Shown: in pieces, positions 38,001-48,716 of the stretch
Layout of the letters: every line of letters starts with the position of its first letter
How positions within the stretch are numbered: the stretch's first letter is position 1
Source of the DNA: Atrichornis clamosus
Lineage: Eukaryota > Chordata > Aves > Passeriformes > Menuridae
NCBI GenBank assembly: GCA_013400975.1
Contig: WBMZ01009000.1
Location: 62,449 to 126,448 of the forward strand
Direction: 5' to 3'
Length of the DNA stretch: 64,000 nt
Position numbers and translations under genes: made by a program
The notes under the pieces: model-generated
What the model saw: only the letters and a program-made list of their open reading frames with translations
Databases searched by the model: none
Told to the model about the DNA's origin: nothing

Positions 38001-39022
38001 GATTAGAGGATCATAAAGAACTCAACTTCTGTTTGCTCCTGACTTTTTGGAAAGACAGAATCTCTCTGCTTACTAGGCTTTACTAAACTCATTCATTTTG
38101 TCTTCATGCTAGTACTGGGGCACTGCTTTGCTTGCAGTAAGGACTTGGAATTTGTGTCAGTATTTTGCATCTCTGTTATATAAATGATATTTAATCTACC
38201 AAAAATAATTTCATATTACAAAAATGAGTATCTAAAAATCCTAATGGAATTTATAGAAAACAATTTATTAAATAAGAGATAAAAGATAAAGATATTATTT
38301 TTGGCCATCTGCTATAGAGTCTAGAATATTGTAGAGAAAATAAACAAAAAATACAAGAATATTAAAAAGCCCATGCTGGATTATTCTTACCCACTCTGCA
38401 AGCTGTTTTCATCTGCATATCAATTGCAAAGGAGTCATCACATCAAAAAATGAGAACTAAATTCTGAAGTTAGAACTCATCAACTCAAACTTCAACGATT
38501 TTTTTGACAGGCAAAATTTCTAAACACCACCTTCTATTCCATTCCCTTTCTTGAGATAGCTACCGTTTTTTTGTCTCATCTTGATTGCTACTAATGTGTC
38601 ACTGAGGTGTAACTAGCTTGTTTGCAGCTAATAATTCCCACCAAATAACAGTCTTACTTCTAATTTCTACTGGAAAAAATATCAGATATAGCAGCCTGTG
38701 ATAAGGCTCTTCCTATGCCTTCTGTGTGCAGCATTGAGCAGATTGCTTTTATGCTGCATTAGAGACATTTATAAGTGAAGAAAAAATCATGTGTTTCCAC
38801 ATATTTCTGAATAACGATTTCTGTATAAATGGAATATCACAGAACAGTTCCCATTTCATAAAGCAATTCATTGTGTTCCTTTTCAGATCTTCTATTTGAT
38901 TACATTTTCTGATAGTTCACCTCTGAAATTATGTTTAAATATACACCTTCTCCACAATCATCAATCAGCTTTAGAAAAGAACAGATCTGTGTATAATTTG
39001 TTTTTAACAATTTTTTACTTAC
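35009..39022 (-). other. PTPRD intron splitting the D2 signature-motif Ser codon
   Basis: 4014 bp, phase 2, GTAAGT donor. AT-rich. It holds a small 15-bp tandem duplication (TTATTAGCTTTA at 699-710 and 714-725 after 35000). No transposon or exon recognised. Confidence 0.9.
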
Positions 39023-39177
39023 CTGCAATGAACAGAAATTGGTCCATCCTGACCAAATTGCTCTTTTGTTTTATGCACTTGGCCTATGAAGTCAATAAAT
39101 CCTTCTCCAGACTTTGGCACTCCTTGTTCTGGCCAGTCGGTGAACTGGAACTGCCGCACTGTTCGGGACTGGCCATC
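39023..39177 (-). CDS. PTPRD: PTPRD coding exon: D2 WPD-loop equivalent to catalytic Cys
   Basis: This exon is 155 nt: 51 codons plus two bases of the Ser after the cysteine. It runs [20 protein letters not shown], then [20 protein letters not shown] and [11 protein letters not shown]. The general-acid loop that is WPD in active phosphatases is WPE here (Glu codon GAA at 39127-39129, residue about 1810). The nucleophile-position Cys is kept (TGC at 39025-39027, residue 1844). Acceptor TGCTAAAG, donor GTAAGT. With KNRL in the earlier exon this shows the usual pseudo-catalytic state of LAR-family D2, which acts mainly in regulation and partner binding. Confidence 0.97.
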
Positions 39178-42100
39178 CTTTAGCAAAAGACACGAATAAT
39201 GTGTCACAGAAGCACGTTACAGTGGCTTGAAGTCAGTCAGCCAACAATCATAAAGACAATCACAAAGTAAGGATGTTGAGAGGAGCTGGGGAATGGCTAA
39301 GATCACATTTATGAAAACTCAACTGCAGTACTGGCTGAAGCTTTTGTAGATATTGGCCTGAAAGTATAGTTTCATTAACAACATTGCATTAATTCCCTTC
39401 CACACTGCATAGGAGAGTTGTGTGTCATTCTGCATGTGTAAAATTGTATCCGAGGCTAAAGTCATAACAACTCCACCAAGTTCTATGTCTCTTTTGGTAG
39501 ATTATGTTTTGAATCCTGTGGTCTGCAAATTATTTTATATACAGATCAGATAGAATAAGGTCATCTAATCTGACTTTCCATTTCTAAGATGTGCTCATCT
39601 ACTGCATGGCAGGAATATCTTTACTGATAAGACTTGTTTATTCATTGCCCTCCTTGCAGATTATACCTGTAATAGTAGGATGCTTTCTATGAAGTGAACA
39701 ATTTTCCTGGAAGAAGATGGGTCAAGACAAGCCAGTTGTTTAATAAACCACAAATTTCCCTTCAATAATGGTTCATTTAATTTACTAACAGCTTGGAGTT
39801 AGTTAAAATTGAGAGGAAGGGCTTCTTTTCTCAAAACAAGCCACCTGAATCTCTTCAATCCCTGTGGTTAGGAATACTAAAAGCATTGTTTAAAAGTGCA
39901 GAATACTTCAGCATAGCTAATTTTATAATGAAGCACTGGAATTATTACATGCCAGTTTCAGCTGTATGCCTATTAAATGTGTAAAGGTCAGGACACAGAA
40001 AAAAATACAATACAAATAGATAAAGCAAATACCTTCTGCATTTTCAAACAGTTATTTGATGATTTTGACACTGTCAATCTGCACAGCTGTAATGTTTAAA
40101 ATCAAGGCAATATGAATTTCTGATATTAACTGATGCCTGTAGACATCATGTTTTCTAGGTACCTACCCTCCCATGTCTTCAAAATGGTCTTTTATTAAGT
40201 GTGGCTCATAAAAAATTGCAATTATTACTGGAGATTCCCCTCAAAAAGCAGCAAATTATGCTGGAGGCAAGAACAATCTTTCTCTCTTTTTCCTTCTACC
40301 ACAAGCTCTCAGCTGCTATAGACCTTTGAAATGAAATAGAAGTGACTTAAAAAGTAACCAAAGGAAAACCCAATACTTTGCTTTTATCTTTCCTTTGGTT
40401 CTGCCAGGGTTTGCCTCCCATATCTCAGATGAGTAAGGAAAACAGAAAAAGTATGTGTGTGCATGTGCCAGCCACTACTCCATGAGAGGACACACATACT
40501 GTCTACTTCCACTAGAGCACTGTGACAAATTAGTAGTCTGTATCTGTGAAATGTTTTTTGCCACTTAGACAAATATGAAATGTTTGAAAATATTCACCCA
40601 ATTTTATTTCTTATGGGTATCAACACAAAGAACTAAATATTTCCTTCCAAAATGGCCTTTTGTTAATACAAACATCACTGATAATGGTCTCTATAATGTC
40701 ATTTTCCCCCAAGAAGACATAATGAAATTGCATCCTTCAGATAGTCTTAGGCACATGACATTAATCCATCAAGAAGAATTAAGTATAGGTTGATTTCCTT
40801 CAAAATAACCTTTGATTCTTCTAAAGTAAAGAAAGGGAACCTGAAATCTGACTTGCAACATGTTGGTTAAAGAGATGGAAATTCTTCAGCAATTTCTGAC
40901 CCTTGTAGGACTTACCCTAAAATAACAGTAACTTTTTCCAGGTAGAAAAAGTAAGAAAGACAACACTTTAAATTTAGTCTGTCATTGGAAAGACCACACA
41001 TTTCTAAATTCTAAATAGATCTAACGGTAAATACTTGTTTTTCAGGTGTGTCTCTATCAACCGTATTGGTATGTTTCATGATTTCAGTAACTCACTATTC
41101 CAATGCAAGTCTGTGAAATTACAATAACCTCTGTTATTTAATGTTATTTAATGAGCAGGGAAGTAAAGTTACTTAGTCTATGTTAGACTAGCATTAAAGC
41201 ATAATGGGAACTGATCTGCAATTTCTTACAGTTCCCTCTGCTACTGACATTATAAACAGTCCTGTTTTCTTTTAATGAGATTCTTGCCAACAGCAGTACA
41301 AATACAAATGCCAAATTTTATTAAAATCTTTACTTTCAAATAGTGTGACAGTTTGCCCAGTTAGTTATCAAAATAAGTACTTTCAGATACCTATGTGGCA
41401 CAGAGGGCTTTTAATGTAACATCCTATTAATTGGCTGACCATTTGGACTTCTTCTTACCCCTCACAGGGGATATTCAATCCTTCTGCTTAGGCTGTAGAA
41501 TTTATAATACTCTCTTACAGCCATCACTAATAGCTTAGCCTTAAATGAAACTGGCCCAACATATTGACCTCTGGAGTTTACAGAGAAAGTGAGTACAAAG
41601 CAGTCAGAAGCAGAGGATTGAAACAGTTGCAGAGGTCAATTTCACCATACAACAATTCACAGTTCAGTTTCAGAAATAACAGAGTTCCACACCAGACACT
41701 TGCTGCTGCCATCTACAAAGGTACTGTGCCTCATTTTTTGTCCCTGTAGAGTAATTGGTCATCTTGGCTCTGCCAGATGGTACTGTAACAGTATGGATGG
41801 ATTTGGAGATGAGAGGGAGAGAGGATGGTTACAAGCACTCCAGCATTTACTCTCCTTTGAATACAACAATTTAGTCAGATGATCTCAATTACTCGAAGTG
41901 ACAGCCACAAAAGCCTAACTACAGGAAAACTATAATGTATATTTTGGTGAGTATTTCCTACCTCTTTCAGTAAATTTGCAAGGAGTTACAGTTTTCCAGC
42001 ATAACTAGAACATTTAAGATGATGCTGTCAGCTCACTGATGAGTTCAACAAAATTTGGACCATCAAGAAAAAGAGATTTTTAAAATTTGAGAAGAAACAA

Positions 42101-43581
42101 TATGGATGGTAAAATGTCACAACAGGACTGTCAATGTGCCTATATGCTTGATGCTTTTAGAAAGAGGTACTTTAATACCACGTCAAATAAAATTTGTTCT
42201 AGCAAATTAATTATTTGTCCCTTTCAGACTTTTTACCGGTTTGATAGCCATAGGTAAGCAGACTTTCTTGAACATCCTACTTCAATAAAAACTCTTGAAA
42301 GAACTTTTAAAAAATATAAATGGTTTGCAGACACTTCAATTACATCTGTGGCTTTTTGTTATAACTTATTTTGTGATCAAAGCTTGGTGAACTATGTCAC
42401 ATAATACCTCTTTCAGCTTGAGACAGAACAGATTTTTAATAGACAATCAATGAAAACTATCAGCATATTAGCAGTTAAATTGGCTTTGACTATTTCTGCT
42501 TACAAGTGTGTTTAAAGGCTGATGCTAGGAGCCTGTTCTCCGCTTTTGTGAAGAACAAGTAGGTTAGAGAAGCTGAGTCATATGATCCCTACTAGATTTC
42601 AAATAGAATGAAAATCAGATCCAGTGTATCTACAGTTTCGTTACAAAAAGACTACACCTAAATCTCATTTGCAAATATAAAGGTTCCTATGCTGACTTGG
42701 TTAGTAACAATACTATCCAATTTTACTTGAAGTTTACATTAAAAGCAGTGGTCTAGCTAACTACGAGGAAGTCTAATATTTGGGATGCTGACCTGAGTAG
42801 CCACTCACGTTATTCCTGGACAGTACACCCTCCTATTTTGCTTGAACAAATATTATTCCACAGTGCCTACAGAAATGGAGGCTGACAGTATGTTTTTTTG
42901 ACATGCAGGCTGAGGTGCTAGAAATAAAAGTCTGAGAAGTGCCAAATATATATTAAAAGTTTATGTATGTTTAATCTTATATGAGTGCTCAGTTTTGGAC
43001 TCAGGAATTCAGATAAGATATGCAGTATGAAAACGAGGATGCTAAGGTCACAGCTGCATGTATCTCTGCAGTTATACCAGAGAGCTGAAAATATGCTATA
43101 TGAAAAATCAAATTATAATGTGCAAAGCTTGTCCAGCTTTTCTTATGAATGTCATTTTCTCTGCAGTTTTAAAATCTCAATGTATTAACCTTCATACTCA
43201 CTCAACCTCAAGGGTGGTGCAAAACAACATATTTAGTGCTGCAAGTGGCAAAAATTGTACCCAAAAATGATCAAGGGGAAAATGAGGAAACAACCGAAAA
43301 TGGTCCTCAAATCATCTAATGTATGTTGGCACAAATCGTTCAGAACTTTACAAAATTGTGCTGCCCAGATGCTAGATCTGAATGAAGTCAATTGTTCCTA
43401 CAGAAAGATCACATTCATTTAAAAATAATTTCATCTGCTTTTTTATTATTACTTGTGGAAAGTACACCTCCAGGTTTTTCTTAATAATAATAAAAATTTA
43501 AAAAAAAAGGGGAGGGAGAAAAAGAAAGATGGAATTTTCTTTTAAACTTATGGAAACAAGTGTAACGCTATGTTGACTTAC
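39178..43581 (-). other. PTPRD intron in D2
   Basis: 4404 bp, phase 0, GTAAGT donor and TGCTAAAG acceptor. AT-rich single-copy-looking sequence; nothing further recognised. Confidence 0.9.
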
Positions 43582-43707
43582 CCTTGCATCTGTAACCTTG
43601 AATTCCCTCAGAATGTACTGTGGCATGTTGTACTCGGCCATTGGATCTACCACAAAATACTGATACCTGGCTGAGCGCTCAGCAGGCCAATACTGGTGGC
43701 ATTTTTC
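43582..43707 (-). CDS. PTPRD: PTPRD coding exon: D2 domain, KCHQYWP segment
   Basis: This exon is 126 nt, exactly 42 codons, phase 0 at both ends. It reads [20 protein letters not shown], then [20 protein letters not shown] and AR. KCxQYWP is a conserved PTP motif. The acceptor is TTTTGTAG and the donor GTAAGT. As the exon is a multiple of three with phase-0 borders, skipping it would keep frame but would delete part of the D2 core, so a functional skipped form is unlikely. This stretch is the same in the three LAR-family paralogues as I know them, so by itself it does not separate them. Confidence 0.97.
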
Positions 43708-46067
43708 CTACAAAATAACAAAGTAGAATACGTTTCCTATTACTTGAGAGCACTACCATCAACTGGTATAAGTTCTTTTTTACTCAGCTAAGTATAATTT
43801 TCATGGAAAGTGCCATTAGTGACAGGAACATGAGCTTCTTGTGTTGGTGTGAACATTAAATTCATAGAGTAAAAAATAATCTCTAATACTGCACTGCAAA
43901 GGGGCTCTCTCTGGTCACTGTGTATCTGAACTTGCTTATACTTCTGCTCAGTTTTATTATCTATCAGTGACAAAAGCTATCCCTAGCCTAATTTTCAACT
44001 TAGACTTTTTATTTCAATTTAAATCCCGACGCCACCTTCAGTTTTCTTTCCTTTTTTCCTGTTGAAGCAAGTCCCCCCAGTATCAGTCAAGACTCTATCT
44101 CTGCATCCACTAGCCATGTCCTGAATAATCTCTATTCTCTCAGATACACAGTCTAACTCTTATTTCACATATCACCTGCCACCTTTATCTTGATGTAATC
44201 CTGTCCAGATAGCAGACTGTTTCATTTTATCCAGTAGACAAAGGACCAATGGAATGAGTTTAGAACTGTAAACTGGGTGCTGAAACTTTGACGTGCAGCA
44301 CAGAATACACAGAAGACATTCAAGATCTCAAAAATACCACACTTTCTCTCAGCATTTTTACAAGGAGATGATGTGAAAGTGATGTTTCCAAACAAGAGAT
44401 TTTTTTTTTTTCAATAGACAGCAATGCTCTCTCTGGATACTTTGGAATATCAGCAAGCAAACCCACTTGCTGAATCTCAACATGTCCCACAACAAAATGC
44501 CTATTGTTGTCTATTGCAACATATCAACAGATTGGAGAACTTTATACCTAGTGACCAGGAAGGTCACTGATATTTCAACAGGAGAAGGAACCTGAATTTT
44601 CATCTTTAGATATTCCCAACCATGAAATACTTCAAAAGAAAGAACCACGGCAAGCAACATTTTAGTGAAGGACTATTAGAGCAGTACTTACTCTGCCCAT
44701 TTCTCGTAGCTTAGTGAGCATGACCACAATTGTAGAATTATGCTCCCAGAGCATTCTCCAAAAGTCTTCAGTTGTTTCTGCTAAAGGACCCTGTGTAGCT
44801 ATGTAAGCCTTTTGTTGTCTATGTAAAAAAAAGTAAATGAAGAATAATATTTTAATCAAAAAAGTGAATTGATACTCTTGTTCTCTGTTTATATGTAAAC
44901 ATTATCTAGAGAAAAAATGTATATACTATTAATAATGAGCACATTAAAACCTTATTATAATTGTTTAATCAAATTATGGCTTTTTATTTTTAGAACTTTG
45001 AGAGGAAAATTACTCTGCTAATAGTATGATGTATGACTTTATCATTATTATTTAAATTTTAATGCAACTCTAATTGCTCAATTTTGTGTGCTATAAAAAG
45101 CACTTAAGAAACACTTAGTTGTGCTGGTTCATTTTATAGAAATAACTGTCTAGCAATCTATTAAGTTTAGGAATTATAGCATCAAGAGTTTCTTTATTAA
45201 CTTCTCTTCAACAGTCTGCTGCCTTCAGCAAAAGTAAGGCAAGAAGAAAATTTGGGAATGCAGTGTACATTTCCAGGCCTTAATATCCTACTAGTGAAAG
45301 CTAGTACCAAGCTGTTAAAGGCTTCTGAGTCAACAGCTTTATAAGATTATGACCAGTTTGTGCTGTACTTGCTTTTTTCAAGCAACAGATACACCTTTGT
45401 GGGTGATAGTGGAGATGAAGGTTGTTACCAACTAGGAGTTGAGGCTCAGAAAATTATCTCTGTGGATATGGATACTCAGGCACACCTAAAGTGACTTAGG
45501 CAAACTATACTACTTCTCCTTCATGACTTTTTCTACCAGCTGCTTAAGTCAGCTGAGGTCATATTGCTCCATGTTGTAATGAAGATGCTGGTGGGCTGCA
45601 CAACTGTTTACATATAAAAGGCTTTTGGTGGCTAGGTCAAGTCTTAGTCAATGTTCCAAGACCACAGGTTACAACCTTGACACGGAGAGTATATCTCCTG
45701 TATGTTATTTCCATATTTCCATTAAGCAGAGTAACTGTGAAGAAATAGGGGTCCAAATTATGAATGTGCTTAAAATCTTATTAACTTATAGCATTTAAAG
45801 CACACTGATAATTCTCACTGGCTTACAGACAGGTAAAAATATAATGTTTAAGATTCCATGCCATTTACAGCATTTTTCTATATTATATGGTAGAAAAATC
45901 TAAACCCTTTATTAAAATTTTTTAAAAACACCTAATCAAACATGGTATGCACAGATAATAACAAATACTAGATTTCAACAGTAAGTTTTGTTACTTTCAA
46001 TATAATTGCATAAACAATTTTGTAAACTTTTAAAACCGTCCAGATGAGTACACATCACTGTTAGTAC
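43708..46067 (-). other. PTPRD introns flanking the 44692-44818 exon
   Basis: Two introns, 984 bp (43708-44691) and 1249 bp (44819-46067), lie either side of that exon. Both are AT-rich with no recognised repeat. The 5' donor of the upstream one is GTACTA. Confidence 0.85.
44692..44818 (-). CDS. PTPRD: PTPRD coding exon: D2 domain, QGPL / TEDFWRM segment
   Basis: This exon is 127 nt. The first base completes the Arg of DGYR, then 42 codons follow: [20 protein letters not shown] and [20 protein letters not shown], ending in GR. It forms the conserved central sheet of the PTP fold (YIATQGPL and DFWRM motifs). The acceptor is TACATAG and the donor a full consensus GTAAGT. Ala-Glu-Thr-Thr-Glu and Ile-Val-Val-Met point to PTPRD over its paralogues. 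Frame is open throughout and closes exactly with both neighbours. Confidence 0.97.
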
Positions 46068-46246
46068 CTGTATCCATCAATGAAACTGGCATTAATATAA
46101 TCAGAGCCTTCTACTCCTCGGATAGGCTGCAAGCATACCCTTGTGGACTCATATGGCATAATATTGACAAGGCGATTTTTGAATTTATTACAGGGAAGAT
46201 TGGCACTGATGAATCTTGAAGTGTGAGCCTTAGAGCTAGCAAGACG
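46068..46246 (-). CDS. PTPRD: PTPRD coding exon: start of D2 phosphatase domain
   Basis: This exon is 179 nt and starts in phase 0 with [20 protein letters not shown], then [20 protein letters not shown] and [13 protein letters not shown], with two bases of the next Arg codon at the end. The acceptor is TTTTCAACAG; the donor reads ACAG then GTACTAAC, a GT donor with poor +4 to +6. It carries the D2 counterpart of the phosphotyrosine-recognition loop. Active PTP domains have KNRY at this place; here it is KNRL (Leu codon CTT at 46169-46171, residue about 1675). This substitution is a known family trait of LAR-type D2 domains and is one reason D2 is nearly inactive. Confidence 0.97.
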
Positions 46247-46724
46247 CTGTTGAAAACAAAAAGAATTAAAGCCAGGTATAACAAAAACAAATGACACTGT
46301 CAGGTTTTATAATCTCTGCTCAGTATCCATTAATGAATAATTTCAATTTCAGATGCTTACTTTTCCATATTCTATTCCATTACCCAAATATTCGTCAACC
46401 TTCTTTTAACACCTTATACAATGTCTGCTCCATTAATGCATTTGGACAAATTCCAATATTAAACCACTACACAAACACATATTTCAAGATATAATAAAAA
46501 TGATAAAGGAACACCAGGGTTAAATAACCCTCACTGAATGGTTCTTGACCAGACACCCATTGAGAATAGAACTGTACTTTTTAGAAAGAACCATCTTCCT
46601 AATTTAAAATTTTAGTCTGCTGATGTCTTTTATCTTTTGATATCTGGAAATAACTAGTGGACAACAGAGCAGCTTTAGTGTTACACAATTTAGTTTCCGT
46701 TACCCAAACATAAAATCCCAGTAC
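46247..46724 (-). other. short PTPRD intron between D1 and D2 exons
   Basis: 478 bp, phase 0, at the D1-D2 linker. Donor GTACTG, acceptor TTTTCAACAG. It is the shortest intron seen in the window. Confidence 0.9.
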
Positions 46725-47010
46725 CTTAAATTCCAGTTCCATTCCTGTGACATTCTCGCCTGTTTCTATCTGTGTCAGCTTCTGGATATATGCATATAGG
46801 TTTCTGGCTGGCACTTCGGTATTTCCACATGTCACTGCTTCCAGCAGTGCATCATGGATAAAGATGTATTGGTCCTCAGTTTGAACCATGTAATTCCTCT
46901 GTGCTCTCATTAGAGTTACGTGGCCATAAATATCTACAGTCTTTTCATGCTTTATTCTCTCTAACATGGCATCTATCACAATGAAACAGCCAGTCCTGCC
47001 GACTCCAGCA
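46725..47010 (-). CDS. PTPRD: PTPRD coding exon: end of D1 phosphatase domain and linker
   Basis: This exon is 286 nt. Its first base completes the Ser codon after the D1 catalytic Cys, whose HC lies in an exon outside the window. It continues [20 protein letters not shown], the P-loop with the phosphate-binding Arg of the HCxxGxxR motif, then [20 protein letters not shown], the TEDQY Q-loop region and the D1-D2 linker, ending MELEFK. 95 full codons, no stop. The acceptor is TTTCTTTTAG at 47011 and above; the donor reads AAG then GTACTGGG, weak after the GT. D1 is the active domain of this family; here it has all the residues this exon should supply. The splice junction is phase 2 on entry and phase 0 on exit. 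Confidence 0.97.
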
Positions 47011-48020
47011 CTAAAAGAAATGAACATGGGAGAGAAAACATGGACTATTTCATTCACTGTGCTTACTTTTAAGTTATTCAAGTTTTAAAGTTTTGTAACT
47101 GATTTGAACAGCACATTTTTCCTGAATATGAAAATGAGCTTTTATCAGAGGTTGGTGCCCTGAAGTAAGGAAACTCTTTAAACAACCATTTCAAGCAATT
47201 GAGAACACAGAATGCTCTTATATGAGATCTTTGCATCTTGCAGTTTCAGGCTTGACTATAATTGAAATAAATCACCTTGCAACATGTTCTCAAAACATAT
47301 GTTCTTAGAAATGGAAATTACTGGAGATGATGAATCCTCTCAGAACTCAACCTTTATTTGTAGCACGATTTCTAAGTCATTAAACATGCTGTTGTTGCTA
47401 TTCTGTTTACAAAGGTAAATTCATTGGCAAACAATAATACAGAAAATGTCTTACATATTTATATAATGCTTTGGAAGTATATTTTCCACCCCTCTCCCAA
47501 GTCTGCTGATGGAGCTTCTATTAACAGAGTTTATTCTGTTCTCTGCTCTTTCACTTAGCTAGGACATACTGTTAGTCTTCGCAATGCAGACCCATGACTA
47601 GGTATCTGTGCTAACTGTAGGCTGGGGAGATTCAACTGTATTAAATTAAATCAGACCCACTTTTTGTAGCCATGTGTATGATTGAACTTTATGAAATTCT
47701 GTTTCACCTATTTGCATACAAGTACCTATACAAAGCATAAGTGTAAAATGGGTTTTGTACAACAACCCAGGATTACATCATGCCTGTAACAATGATTCAT
47801 TGTTTCTGGCCTTCTAAATGCTTAACTGTTTTCAGTTAGTGACACGAAACGAGGTATGTAGTATAGTAAGCAACAGTTTAGAAATCCTCAAGACACTGAG
47901 ATTAGCTAAGTTAAGAATATTTAAGAACCCCACAAACTGCAATTTTTTGAACACAAATAGAAAGAAACAAAAATAATGATAATCCAGCTTCTAGAGGACA
48001 ATTATATAAAAGCCAAAACT

Positions 48021-48078
48021 TCTCACAGTTCCTATATTTTCTGAGATATTCTCACAGTTCCTATATTTTCTGAGATAT
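48021..48078. repeat. perfect 29-bp tandem duplication in PTPRD intron
   Basis: The unit TCTCACAGTTCCTATATTTT plus CTGAGATAT occurs at 48021-48049 and, without any change, at 48050-48078. Identity points to a recent slip or to an assembly artefact. Confidence 0.92.
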
Positions 48079-48618
48079 TAAATATCTTAAATACATCCTG
48101 AAATCTATAAGCAAGGTTAAACATTTATTTCTGGCATGATACATTAAGAATCTTTGCCAGTTACCAGCAAACTGAATTTACTTACAACCAAATGAGAAAG
48201 AAGTACAGAACAGAAAAATATTTTGTCTCACAGGAGGCAGGTTTGCTTTCTAAGATGCATATTTACATATTGTTAACTGTGTATTCTTGCCACCAATTAC
48301 TCCTCCAAGCAAAAGATCCCCTTCAAACAGCTGAGGACTCCTGCTAACAGGCCAAATGCATCAATCTCAACTTTCTCAGATGCCATTCTGACAAGAATTA
48401 ATAAATATTCGGAGTTTAAGAAAACTTACCAATCAATGATATTCATCAATGGGAGTTACAGAGAAGGGAGAATAAAGAGAAACAAAATGATGGCTATCCT
48501 AGCTAAACAGTTTACCTTGTATAATCAAAGCTCTGCATTCTAGGAAATCTTGCTGACATTAACATTGCTAAAAATCACAGAGAAAACCTCAAAAAGCTGT
48601 CTCGCTATTGGGGTATTT

Positions 48619-48716
48619 TTCTTTTTTTTCTTTTTTTTTTTTATTGGATTGTTGGTTGGTTGGGGTTTTTGTTTGCTTGTTTGTTTTTTCTGTTTTTGGT
48701 TTTCTTTTTCTTGTTG
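48619..48716. repeat. T/G-rich low-complexity tract in PTPRD intron
   Basis: Long T-runs with TTGGTTGG and TTTGTTTG; A-rich in the PTPRD transcript sense. No tail-bearing retrocopy was recognised next to it. Confidence 0.8.
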
